A program made the translations under genes and the position numbers. From Chloroflexota bacterium (lineage in GTDB: Bacteria > Chloroflexota > Dehalococcoidia > SZUA-161), in the NCBI GenBank assembly GCA_030668425.1, contig DAOUTY010000036.1, positions 1-11,445 on the forward strand: a stretch of DNA of 11,445 bases, read 5' to 3'. The notes under the pieces were generated by a model. That model saw only the letters and a program-made list of their open reading frames with translations. It made no database searches and was not told the DNA's origin. The first letter of the stretch is position 1. Each line of letters opens with the position of its first letter. Below are positions 1 to 5,979 of the stretch, in pieces.

Positions 1-2
1 TC

Positions 3-140
3 CTGGCGTGGAGACTAGGTCTGTACTCAGGAAATCTCCCCAAATGGAAACGCTACCAAGCGCCGGAGTTCGACAGCAGTCACTTCCGATGGACCCTGCG
101 GCAGGCGATATCCGACGCCTTCAGAAGACGCAAAAGATGA
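3..140 (+). CDS. C-terminal end of an unidentified protein (partial, cut by window edge)
   Basis: This frame is open from the left edge (codons start at base 3) to a TGA at 138-140 and gives 45 residues. The peptide looks like real protein: it begins LAWRLGLYSGNLPKWKRYQA, carries the aromatic stretch HFRWTLRQAISDAF, and ends in a basic RRRKR tail that is common at bacterial C-termini. No start codon lies in the window because the gene begins upstream. I do not recognise the family, and 45 residues are too few to guess from. An overlapping frame with an ATG near base 8 gives a low-complexity, implausible peptide, so this frame is preferred. The next gene on the same strand starts 212 bases later behind its own promoter, so the two are probably not tightly co-transcribed. 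Confidence 0.6.
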   Translation: MAWRLGLYSGNLPKWKRYQAPEFDSSHFRWTLRQAISDAFRRRKR

Positions 141-239
141 GTGGCAGCCACCCTCGCCCCCCAGGAAGAGTACTTTACACCAGGGTATATGAACGACAAC
201 AACCAGTAGGATTGGCGGATTCGGGCAGAGCAACCTTGG

Positions 240-268
240 TTTACTTTCATAATTTTACCTGCTAGAAT
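240..268 (+). promoter_or_regulatory. Predicted sigma-70-type promoter of acdBA
   Basis: A -35 box TTTACT (240-245) is followed by a 17-base spacer and a -10 box TAGAAT (263-268) that is preceded by TG at the extended -10 position (260-261). Transcription would start near 275, giving a leader of about 78 bases before the GTG start of acdB. It is the best promoter match between the upstream gene and acdB. Confidence 0.55.
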
Positions 269-298
269 ACCCTACGTATCTTTGCTACGGGCGGAGGC

Positions 299-320
299 TA
301 GTAGCGCCGAAGCGCCACTA
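299..320 (+). promoter_or_regulatory. Hairpin in the acdB 5' leader
   Basis: Bases 299-307 (TAGTAGCGC) pair with 312-320 (GCGCCACTA) across a CGAA tetraloop, with one A-C mismatch at 303/316. The hairpin lies between the predicted transcription start and the ribosome site, 20 bases upstream of AGGAGG. No T-run follows, so it is not a classic terminator. It could affect mRNA stability or be a remnant of a repeat. No known riboswitch class was recognised. Confidence 0.4.
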
Positions 321-340
321 CAGCAAATTACGAGCAATTA

Positions 341-346
341 AGGAGG
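341..346 (+). promoter_or_regulatory. Ribosome binding site of acdB
   Basis: A perfect AGGAGG sits 6 bases before a GTG at 353 and fixes this non-ATG start. The next in-frame methionine is well inside the conserved N-terminal region of the protein. Confidence 0.75.
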
Positions 347-352
347 CACAAA

Positions 353-1051
353 GTGCCAAGTAAGATAATTAGCAATGCCCGTAAAGACAAGAGAACAGTT
401 CTCACTGAGATCGAGTCGAAACAGCTGATGTCCGAAGCTGGCATACCGGTTATCGAATCAAGGCTGGCTAAAACTAAGGCCCAGGCCATTTCCATGAGCA
501 AGGAGATGGGCTTCCCCTTAGTGTTGAAGATAGTCTCTCCCGATATCATCCATAAGAGCGACTCCGGCGGAGTCAAGTTAGGACTCGGAAATGCAGCCCA
601 GGCAGGCAGGGCCTACAGCGAGATCGTGGCAGCGGCAAAGCAAGCAAACCCCAAGGCTAAGATCCACGGGGTGTCCGTGCAGAAAATGGCTAAGCCCGGG
701 GTAGAGGTGATCATGGGCATGTCCAAGGATGACCAGTTCGGGCCTGTGCTGATGTTCGGCCTTGGCGGCGTGTTTGTGGAAGTGCTCAAGGACGTCGCCT
801 TTAGAATCGTCCCCCTGGTCAGAAGAGACGCCAGTCAGATGATCAGGGAGATCAAGGGCTACCCCTTGCTCGAAGGCTACCGGGGGCAGGAGCCAGCAAA
901 CATCACCGTATTAGAAGACTTGCTGCTGAAGCTTTCCGATTTTATAGATAAGACCCCGGAGATCAATGAGTTGGACCTCAACCCCATCCTGGCCTATAGC
1001 GACGGGGCTGTGGCTGTGGACGCCAGGGTGATACTCGAATCCCAAGCATGA
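353..1051 (+). CDS. acdB: ADP-forming acyl-CoA synthetase (acetyl-CoA ligase), beta subunit, ATP-grasp
   Basis: The product is the nucleotide-binding subunit of an ADP-forming acetate/acyl-CoA ligase. This cytosolic enzyme converts an acyl-CoA, ADP and phosphate into acid, CoA and ATP by way of phosphohistidine relays. At 232 residues it matches the usual size of a separate beta subunit. The ATP-grasp_5 signature is clear: DIIHKSDSGGV at residues 64-74 contains the conserved His (H67), and ELDLNP at 206-211 holds the conserved acidic residue (D208). These correspond to the beta-subunit His and Asp known from Pyrococcus enzymes. The start is a GTG with a perfect AGGAGG site. The stop overlaps the start of the alpha subunit by 4 bases, which implies coupled translation. 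The true acyl substrate (acetate, branched or aryl acids) cannot be read from the sequence. Confidence 0.9.
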   Translation: MPSKIISNARKDKRTVLTEIESKQLMSEAGIPVIESRLAKTKAQAISMSKEMGFPLVLKIVSPDIIHKSDSGGVKLGLGNAAQAGRAYSEIVAAAKQANPKAKIHGVSVQKMAKPGVEVIMGMSKDDQFGPVLMFGLGGVFVEVLKDVAFRIVPLVRRDASQMIREIKGYPLLEGYRGQEPANITVLEDLLLKLSDFIDKTPEINELDLNPILAYSDGAVAVDARVILESQA

Positions 1052-2508
1052 GCAATATCGCGGAGAGCACAGCGAAAAAGCTGGACAGAGTATTCAACCC
1101 CCGCTCAGTAGCAGTAGTCGGCGACAAACAGGCAATCGGCTACATGTGGCTGAGAAGTTTGAGCCACTTCAAGGGAAAGGTTTATTCGGTGCAGATCGAT
1201 CCCAACGAACTCCCAGGGATTGCAGAACTTGGGGTGGAAAACTACCCGAACCTCATGGATATACCAGGGCCTGTAGATTATGTTATCGCCTCCGTGCCCC
1301 GAGCGGTGTCCCCCAAGATCGTCGAGGACTGTATCCAGAAAAAGGTCGGGGGGGCATGCTTCTTTACTTCGGGGTTCGCGGAGACCGGCACTGAAGAAGG
1401 AATAAGGCTGCAGCAGGTGATCACCGATCTGGCCAGCAAAGCAGGTCTGAATCTCATCGGGCCCAACTGCGTTGGCCTGTATAACCCCGAAATCGGGTTG
1501 CGCCATACGGAGGCACAGGCCTATGGCGAGGCGGGCTCGGTAGGCTTTATCGCCCAGAGCGGCACCCAGGCCACGCTATTCAGCCTCATGGGACAACACC
1601 ACGGCATCAAGGTCAGCAAGTCAGTGAGCTATGGCAACGCCGTAGTCCTCGATAGCACCGACTTCCTGGAGTACCTGGGGGCAGACGACAAGACCAGGAT
1701 AATCGGCATGTACATCGAAGGAGTAAAGGATGGCAGAAGGTTCCTCAACTGCCTGAGGGAGGTGGCCAGCAGGAAGCCTGTGCTTATCTGGAAGGGAGGA
1801 GAGACCGAGGCCGGAGCCAGGGCCACGGCTTCTCATACGGGGTCGCTCGCGGAGTCAGGCGTCGTCTGGCAGGCAGCCATCAAGCAATGCGGCGCTATCA
1901 GGGTTGAGACCCTGGATGAAATGATCGATGCTATAAAGACATTGCTTTATGTCAAAACCGGCATTGGAACCAGGTTGGGGCTTATCGCCATGAGCGGTGG
2001 CCAGTCGGTGGCGGTGACCGATACCTTTGCCAAAGCAGGGCTCGAGATACCTCTCCTGACCAATGCTTCCTACCAGAGGCTTGCCTCCTTCTTCGACATC
2101 ATCGGAGGGAGCTACCGGAATCCTCTCGATATATCCAGCACCTTTTTCATGGCAGCCAACGGTGTCTCCAATTTGGTCAGTATGCTGGATGTCCTGGATC
2201 AGGACCCCAACATAGATTGCATAGCTCTGGAGCTATTCCCGGCAGCCAGGCCGCTAAGTCACGACCCAGAAGCCAAAGACCCTGTGCTGGGGGCTGTTTC
2301 AGACTTCACGGAGAAGACCGGGAAGCCCTTCGTGGTCATCGTGCCCGAAGTCTACAGCGAAGCTCTGGCATCGGAGGCGAGAGAGAGGCTGATGGAGAGG
2401 GGCATAGCCAGTTTCTCCAGCTTCGCACGGGCGGCCAAGACCCTAAAGAAACTCGCGGATTATTACCAGTTTCGAAAAGAGCAATCTCAGGGGAAGGGTG
2501 ATGGATAA
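1048..2508 (+). CDS. acdA: ADP-forming acyl-CoA synthetase (acetyl-CoA ligase), alpha subunit
   Basis: This is the CoA-binding, phosphohistidine-bearing subunit that pairs with the upstream beta subunit. It has 486 residues in three parts: a CoA-binding Rossmann-like domain (about 10-105, with PRSVAVVGD at 18-26), a middle succinyl-CoA-ligase-like domain (about 155-295), and a C-terminal ligase-CoA-like domain (about 305-470). The catalytic elements are visible: ASHTGS at 261-266 with phosphoryl-carrier H263, and MYIEG at 221-225 with the stabilising E224. GPNCVGLYNP (138-147) is also typical of the family. The start is the ATG of an ATGA overlap with acdB. No strong ribosome site precedes it, so translation is probably coupled. 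The last residues (from about EQS at 478) are encoded within a palindromic repeat and are unlikely to be conserved. Close alternatives are other NDP-forming acyl-CoA synthetases. Confidence 0.9.
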   Translation: MSNIAESTAKKLDRVFNPRSVAVVGDKQAIGYMWLRSLSHFKGKVYSVQIDPNELPGIAELGVENYPNLMDIPGPVDYVIASVPRAVSPKIVEDCIQKKVGGACFFTSGFAETGTEEGIRLQQVITDLASKAGLNLIGPNCVGLYNPEIGLRHTEAQAYGEAGSVGFIAQSGTQATLFSLMGQHHGIKVSKSVSYGNAVVLDSTDFLEYLGADDKTRIIGMYIEGVKDGRRFLNCLREVASRKPVLIWKGGETEAGARATASHTGSLAESGVVWQAAIKQCGAIRVETLDEMIDAIKTLLYVKTGIGTRLGLIAMSGGQSVAVTDTFAKAGLEIPLLTNASYQRLASFFDIIGGSYRNPLDISSTFFMAANGVSNLVSMLDVLDQDPNIDCIALELFPAARPLSHDPEAKDPVLGAVSDFTEKTGKPFVVIVPEVYSEALASEARERLMERGIASFSSFARAAKTLKKLADYYQFRKEQSQGKGDG

Positions 2509-2523
2509 GGAGATGAGATTGCT
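2480..2523 (+). repeat. Palindromic repeat spanning the acdA stop codon
   Basis: AGCAATCTCA (2480-2489) is an exact inverted copy of TGAGATTGCT (2514-2523): a 10-base-pair stem with a 24-base loop that contains the acdA TAA at 2506-2508. A second GCAAT at 2535-2539 can pair with ATTGC at 2518-2522, giving an alternative, mutually exclusive hairpin. The wording (GCAATCTC ... GAGATTGCTTCGC ... CGCAATGACA) resembles short interspersed palindromes that I recall from bacterial genomes, but copy number cannot be checked from one window. It could also act as a weak terminator or 3' stabiliser, although no T-run follows. Confidence 0.5.
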
Positions 2524-2537
2524 TCGCTTCTCTCGCA

Positions 2538-2566
2538 ATGACAGTGAGGGTTTTAGATTATAATAT
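2538..2566 (+). promoter_or_regulatory. Predicted promoter of rpsP-khpA-rimM
   Basis: ATGACA (2538-2543, five of six matches to TTGACA) is followed after 17 bases by TAATAT (2561-2566). A perfect TATAAT overlaps at 2559-2564, with a 15-base spacer. Either -10 register would start transcription around 2571-2574, roughly 70 bases before rpsP. The -35 overlaps the right end of the adjoining palindromic repeat. Confidence 0.5.
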
Positions 2567-2644
2567 AGGTGTTGATCAGAACTATTTCAGAATTCCTAAG
2601 AGACAAGGGCGAAAACGAGAATAACGAGGCAGGGGAGATGGAAA

Positions 2645-2899
2645 ATGGTTAAGATTAGACTGCAAAGGGTGGGAAGGAAAAAGAAACCCGCTTACCGGAT
2701 CGTGGTAGCCGAGTCACGGGCCCCCCGTGATGGCGCCTTCATCGAGATCATCGGTCACTACGATCCCCTGACAGATCCAGCAACCGTTGTGATCCATGAG
2801 GATAAAGCCCTCAAGTGGCTCCGCCAGGGAGCACAGCCAACCCGAACCGTTGCCAACCTGCTGAAAAAGCAGGGGATCAGCGACAAACTGACTAGCTAG
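2645..2899 (+). CDS. rpsP: 30S ribosomal protein S16
   Basis: S16 is a small-subunit ribosomal protein needed for 30S assembly, where it binds the 5' and central regions of 16S rRNA. The 84-residue length is normal for the family. The N-terminus is the signature: MVKIRLQRVGRKKKPAYRIV, followed by a V-V-A-E-S-R-x-P-R-D-G segment and IIGHYDPL near residues 35-42. The start is ATG at 2645 with GGGGAG (2632-2637) 7 bases upstream. It is the first gene of a three-gene cluster with khpA (12-base gap) and rimM, an arrangement well known in bacteria. Confidence 0.97.
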   Translation: MVKIRLQRVGRKKKPAYRIVVAESRAPRDGAFIEIIGHYDPLTDPATVVIHEDKALKWLRQGAQPTRTVANLLKKQGISDKLTS

Positions 2900-2911
2900 A
2901 GGGTGGAGAGA

Positions 2912-3163
2912 ATGAAAGAGCTTATCGAGTATATCGCCAAATCCATAGTGGACAAACCGGAAGAGGTTGTCGTAATCGAGGTGCCTGCAGAGGATGGGGT
3001 TATCCTCAAGCTTCAGGTAGCTCCCGAAGACACCGGAAAGGTCATCGGCAAAGAGGGAAGGATTGCCAAGGCAATGCGGACCCTGCTGCGCGTGTCGGCG
3101 ATCAGGAAAGGCACTCGTGCGACGCTGGAGATAATCTCTGACAGCTCTGAAAACGATCTCTGA
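2912..3163 (+). CDS. khpA: KH-domain RNA-binding protein KhpA
   Basis: KhpA is a small KH-domain RNA-binding protein (YlqC family) that often partners with KhpB/Jag and has been linked in other bacteria to cell division and RNA regulation. From this ATG it is 83 residues long and begins MKELIEYIAKSIVDKPEEV, the usual opening of the family. The single KH core carries GKVIGKEGR at 42-50, with the nucleic-acid-binding G-x-x-G loop (GKEG, 46-49). An in-frame GTG at 2903 would add MER. ATG 2912 is preferred because it matches family starts and has an AGGG-type site about 8 bases upstream. It lies between rpsP and rimM, a conserved position. Confidence 0.9.
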   Translation: MKELIEYIAKSIVDKPEEVVVIEVPAEDGVILKLQVAPEDTGKVIGKEGRIAKAMRTLLRVSAIRKGTRATLEIISDSSENDL

Positions 3164-3180
3164 GGCGGTTTGGGGCTTCG

Positions 3181-3702
3181 GTGATGGATGAGCAATTCGC
3201 TCCTCCCGAGTTCCTGATCGTGGGGCGCATCCTCGCTCCCCGGGGAATAAAGGGGGAGATAAAAGCCCAGGTTGTAACCGACTTCCCCGATCGGTTTACC
3301 CCTGGGAAGCTGGTCTACCTTGACGGCCAGCCGCTGGAAATCGAAACCTGCCACCTCTACAAGAGACACCTTCTGGTCAAACTTGCAACTATCAATACGC
3401 GCCAGGATGCTGAGATGCTGAGAGGACGCGACCTCTGCATCCCCCGTGCCGAGATACACCCACTTGCCGAGGACGAATACTACGCCTTTCAGCTCATCGG
3501 GCTCGACATAGTGACCACGGAGGGCAAACACGTAGGGCGAATAACCGATATCATGTCCACGGCTGGTAACGACATCTACATAGTAGAGGGCGAGGGCGGC
3601 GAGATACTCATCCCGGCCATCGAGGACGTGGTCAAATCCATCGACCTCGAGGCGGGGAAGGTGGTCATCGAGGCGATCGAGGGTTTGTTAGGCGCCGAGT
3701 GA
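3181..3702 (+). CDS. rimM: Ribosome maturation factor RimM
   Basis: RimM binds the 30S head and helps late maturation of 16S rRNA. The 173-residue protein has both expected halves: an N-terminal RimM beta-barrel (about 12-92, with VGRILAPRGIKGEIKAQ at 14-30) and a C-terminal PRC-barrel (about 97-170, from EDEYYAFQLIGLDI to the VVIEAIEGLL end). Starts at GTG 3181 or ATG 3184 are both possible and differ by one codon. A GGGG at 3172-3175 is the only nearby purine-rich site. It follows khpA by 17 bases in the rpsP operon. The canonical next genes, trmD and rplS, are not present downstream; the operon ends at a hairpin cluster facing a convergent gene. Confidence 0.95.
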   Translation: MMDEQFAPPEFLIVGRILAPRGIKGEIKAQVVTDFPDRFTPGKLVYLDGQPLEIETCHLYKRHLLVKLATINTRQDAEMLRGRDLCIPRAEIHPLAEDEYYAFQLIGLDIVTTEGKHVGRITDIMSTAGNDIYIVEGEGGEILIPAIEDVVKSIDLEAGKVVIEAIEGLLGAE

Positions 3703-3717
3703 GGGTGAAATAGAACC

Positions 3718-3745
3718 GTAGGGGCACGGTCACCGTGCCCGCTAC
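3718..3745. repeat. Palindrome 1 between rimM and the convergent dehydrogenase gene
   Basis: GTAGGGGCACGGT (3718-3730) pairs with ACCGTGCCC (3732-3740) and then CTAC (3742-3745), with a single bulged G at 3741. That is a 13-base-pair stem around a one-base centre, so it would fold better as DNA cruciform or as RNA with a slightly opened tip. The shape resembles REP-type interspersed palindromes. No T-run follows on either strand. Confidence 0.6.
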
Positions 3746-3748
3746 ATT

Positions 3749-3767
3749 GGGCATGTTATAGATGCCT
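3749..3767. repeat. Small hairpin between the two larger palindromes
   Basis: GGCAT (3750-3754) pairs with ATGCC (3762-3766) across a 7-base loop, and a G-T pair at 3749/3767 can extend it. It is weak alone but notable because it sits exactly between two stronger palindromes. Confidence 0.35.
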
Positions 3768-3768
3768 A

Positions 3769-3797
3769 GGGAGGGTTTCGCTGCGCGAAACCCTCCT
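3769..3797. terminator. Strong hairpin, possible bidirectional terminator or interspersed palindrome
   Basis: GGAGGGTTTCGC (3770-3781) pairs perfectly with GCGAAACCCTCC (3785-3796) around a 3-base TGC loop, and a G-T pair at 3769/3797 can extend it. It lies in the gap between convergent rimM (+) and the dehydrogenase gene (-), where a two-way terminator is expected. Neither side carries a clear T-run, so an interspersed repeat or an mRNA 3'-end protector is an equally good reading. Confidence 0.5.
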
Positions 3798-3835
3798 ATC
3801 ATGCTCAGTTCCTCGCACTGACTGACCGGTCTGGT

Positions 3836-4768
3836 TTATACCTTGGGTGGCTGGAGTGGGGCTGGGTTCACCAGCCCGGCTGCCAGCGTGCCGGGCACGA
3901 TAGCTGACAGCTCGTCGAGAGTCCAATCGCCCTGCTTCGGGCTGATGGTCTTGATTTCTTCCGGCTCGGAATAGAGTGATATCTTATCTCCACTAACCAT
4001 GAAGGTGCGGCCGTTTATGCCGTCGGCCTCATCAGTTGCCAGGTATACAATAAACGGAACCATTTTCTCCGGCTGCGGCAGGGAGAGAATAACGTCCGCC
4101 CCCGGAGGCATTGCGGTACCCTCGGCTTTGGCGCGGTCGATGGCTGCCCGAAGCTCTGGAAGATCCGTAATCCTCGTGGCAGCGCGCGGCCGAATAGCGT
4201 TACAGGTTACCCCGTATTTGCCCATGTCCCGGGCTACCGTCCGGGTAAAGCCGATGACCCCTTCTTTGGCAGCGCTGTAGTTGGCCTGCCCCATGTTCCC
4301 CAGACCTGCTTCGGATGAGGTGTTTATTATGCGTCCGCTTCTCTGCTCTCGGAATATCATGCATGCGGGTCTGGTGCAATTGTATACTCCGTACAGGTCG
4401 ACCTTGATAACAATGTCCCATTCCTCCGGACTCATCTTGAAGATCATCCGGTCTCTGTAGAGACCAGCGTTATTGACCAGGATGTCCAACCTGCCAAAAG
4501 CATCCAGCGCAGTCTTGATGATATTCTCCCCACCCTCTACGGAAGCTACGTCATCGTAGTTGGCAACCGCCTCTCCCCCTTTATCCTTGATTTCCTTGAC
4601 TACATCGTCCGCGGGCGAGGCTGACTTTCCTGAACCATCGGGCTCGCCTCCCAGGTCATTAACCACCACCTTGGCGCCCTCCTCGGCGAACAAGAGAGCC
4701 TCAGCCCTGCCGATACCCCGACCACCGCCGGTGACTATGGCCACTTTCCCCTTCAATCTGTCTGCCAT
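3836..4768 (-). CDS. Short-chain dehydrogenase, MFE-2-type (3R)-hydroxyacyl-CoA dehydrogenase-like
   Basis: This is a 310-residue NAD(P)-dependent short-chain dehydrogenase. The cofactor motif TGGGRGIG is at 13-20, a dinucleotide-selecting Asp (D37) sits in VVNDLGG, NNAG is at 99-102, and the catalytic set is Ser151 or Ser152, Tyr164 and Lys168 (YSAAK). The long insert between NDLGG and the ADDVVKEI segment, plus AVANYDDV (67-74), resemble the dehydrogenase domain of peroxisomal multifunctional enzyme type 2, which acts on 3-hydroxyacyl-CoA. Substrate is therefore inferred, not shown. A tail of about 50 residues follows the usual SDR core and ends in a Pro-rich stretch. The start ATG is typical (MADRLKGKVAIVTG). 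An AAGGAGG lies 12 bases upstream, a longer spacing than usual. Downstream of gpsA by 159 bases, it has its own predicted promoter. Confidence 0.85.
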   Translation of the reverse strand: MADRLKGKVAIVTGGGRGIGRAEALLFAEEGAKVVVNDLGGEPDGSGKSASPADDVVKEIKDKGGEAVANYDDVASVEGGENIIKTALDAFGRLDILVNNAGLYRDRMIFKMSPEEWDIVIKVDLYGVYNCTRPACMIFREQRSGRIINTSSEAGLGNMGQANYSAAKEGVIGFTRTVARDMGKYGVTCNAIRPRAATRITDLPELRAAIDRAKAEGTAMPPGADVILSLPQPEKMVPFIVYLATDEADGINGRTFMVSGDKISLYSEPEEIKTISPKQGDWTLDELSAIVPGTLAAGLVNPAPLQPPKV

Positions 4769-4780
4769 TTTCTCTTTTAA

Positions 4781-4787
4781 CCTCCTT
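4781..4787 (-). promoter_or_regulatory. Ribosome binding site of the SDR gene, long spacing
   Basis: The - strand reads AAGGAGG at 4787-4781, followed by 12 bases before the ATG at 4768. The spacing is longer than the usual 5-9. No alternative start codon in frame lies closer to the site, and the protein's N-terminus fits the family at this ATG, so the start is kept. Confidence 0.5.
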
Positions 4788-4901
4788 GTGTCTTTTTATG
4801 TAAGTGTTCAGCCGCCAGTTTTCGGTGCTCAGTCAAGAAAGCCCATAAGGTGCTGGTTTTTTGAGTGGGAACCCTGAATGCTGATACGCTACATACAGCA
4901 C

Positions 4902-4918
4902 ATGGCCTGTTTGGCCAT
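4902..4918 (-). repeat. Short inverted repeat after gpsA
   Basis: ATGGCC (4902-4907) and GGCCAT (4913-4918) form a 6-base-pair stem with a 5-base loop, just downstream of the gpsA stop on the - strand. No T-run follows. It lies directly after the predicted SDR promoter, so it would be at or near the start of the SDR transcript and could be an operator or 5' hairpin. Confidence 0.35.
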
Positions 4919-4927
4919 ATTATAGCA
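4919..4927 (-). promoter_or_regulatory. Extended -10 promoter for the SDR gene
   Basis: On the - strand, TGCTATAAT (4927-4919) is a perfect extended -10 element. The base window for a -35 falls within the last codons of gpsA (4947-4942, GTGCCG) and is a poor match, as is common when TGn is present. It would give the dehydrogenase gene a transcript independent of the gpsA operon, with a leader of about 140 bases. Confidence 0.5.
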
Positions 4928-5974
4928 CTATGTACGCTCAACGGCACTACCAAGGACATCGGTGAACTCGTGCTTCAGCTCCCGCCCCATGAGCTCCGCT
5001 AGCCCCTGGCGAACATCAAGCCCTTCGTAGAGCACCCTGTGCACCTGCTCCGCAATCGGCATCTCCACTTTGAGCTCGCCCGCCAGCTTGAGGGCGGCAA
5101 CTGTGGTGGTAACGCCCTCGGCTACGCCCGTCATGGAGACGGTTATCTCCTTCAGAGAACGCCCCTTGGCAAGCTCCTGGCCGACGAAGCGGTTGCGACT
5201 CAGCGGGCTGGAGCACGTAGCTACCAGATCCCCCAGGCCGGCAAGTCCGGCGAAGGTCAGAGGGGCAGCTCCTGCTGCTACCCCGAGGCGGGTGATCTCA
5301 GCCAGCCCCCGCGTTATCAGGCCAGCCTTGGTATTATCTCCATAGCCGAGGCCATCGACCATCCCCGCCGCCAGAGCGATAATGTTTTTGAGCACGCCAC
5401 CCAGCTCCACACCCACGACGTCAGTGTTGACATAAACGCGAAGCAAGGGGGAAGCCATTATCTTCTGCACCCTTGCCGCCACCGCGGAATCGCGGCCAGC
5501 GACCACGGTTGTCGCCGGCAGGCCGCGGGCGATCTCCTTGGACAGATTGGGGCCGGAAAGAACACATATGTTGTGATGAAACCGGCTGTCGATCTCCTCA
5601 GGAATGACCTGAGACATTCGTTTGGCGCTATCAAGCTCAAGTCCCTTGGCGGCGCTCAAAATAAGCATCGCGCTATTGAGGTGCTCTCCAACCTGTCTGG
5701 CGTTGCGCCGCATATCCTGTGAGGGCACGGCGAGGACAACGAGGCTCGCTTCAGCGAGCGCCTCCCCCAGCGAAGCAGTGGCGCGAAGCCCCTCGGGGAA
5801 GGGGAATCCTGGAAGTCTCCTGGTGTTTTCCTTCTCCCGATTCAATCTCTCCGCTTCCTCTTCGGTTCGCGCCCAGAGCCTGACCTCCATCCCCTTGCGG
5901 CTGAGTATTATCCCCAGTGTCGTGCCCCAGTCGGTGGTACCGATAACGGCGACCGCTCCCGCTCCGCTCTTCAC
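4928..5974 (-). CDS. gpsA: Glycerol-3-phosphate dehydrogenase [NAD(P)+]
   Basis: GpsA reduces dihydroxyacetone phosphate to sn-glycerol 3-phosphate, the backbone for phospholipids. The 348-residue protein has the family layout: an N-terminal Rossmann domain (1-180) and an all-helical C-terminal domain. Visible markers are AAKGLE (108-113, conserved K110), SGPN (140-143), ELGGVLKNIIALAAG (190-204, catalytic K196), GLGYGDNTKA (208-217), GLGDL (246-250) and NRFVGQELAKG (261-271). The nucleotide motif reads GTTDWGTT (12-19) in place of the usual GAGSWGTA, so the second glycine of GxGxxG is a Thr. The GTG start at 5974 has AGGAGG (5983-5988) 8 bases upstream, and this site overlaps the plsY stop. 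PlsY, the enzyme that uses the product, is encoded just upstream with a 5-base gap. Confidence 0.95.
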   Translation of the reverse strand: MKSGAGAVAVIGTTDWGTTLGIILSRKGMEVRLWARTEEEAERLNREKENTRRLPGFPFPEGLRATASLGEALAEASLVVLAVPSQDMRRNARQVGEHLNSAMLILSAAKGLELDSAKRMSQVIPEEIDSRFHHNICVLSGPNLSKEIARGLPATTVVAGRDSAVAARVQKIMASPLLRVYVNTDVVGVELGGVLKNIIALAAGMVDGLGYGDNTKAGLITRGLAEITRLGVAAGAAPLTFAGLAGLGDLVATCSSPLSRNRFVGQELAKGRSLKEITVSMTGVAEGVTTTVAALKLAGELKVEMPIAEQVHRVLYEGLDVRQGLAELMGRELKHEFTDVLGSAVERT

Positions 5975-5979
5975 TGAGT

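Larger units (their letters stand above)
141..352 (+). other. Intergenic leader region upstream of acdB
   Basis: This gene-free stretch of 212 bases holds a small palindrome right after the preceding stop codon (GTGGCAGCCAC, 141-151), a promoter (240-268), a hairpin in the predicted 5' leader (299-320) and the acdB ribosome site (341-346). Nothing convincing was seen in 152-239. No rho-independent terminator with a T-run follows the upstream partial gene. Confidence 0.5.

Noticed and set aside
8..265. 85-codon open frame on the + strand at the left edge
   Set aside because: Its peptide is low-complexity and matches no pattern, it runs through the promoter of acdB, and the neighbouring frame ending at 140 looks like real protein.
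3013..3531. 172-codon - strand frame opposite khpA and rimM
   Set aside because: Antisense shadow of two recognised genes.
5039..5722. 227-codon + strand frame opposite gpsA
   Set aside because: It lies wholly antisense to a clear gpsA and has no recognisable motif; high GC at third positions makes such frames common.
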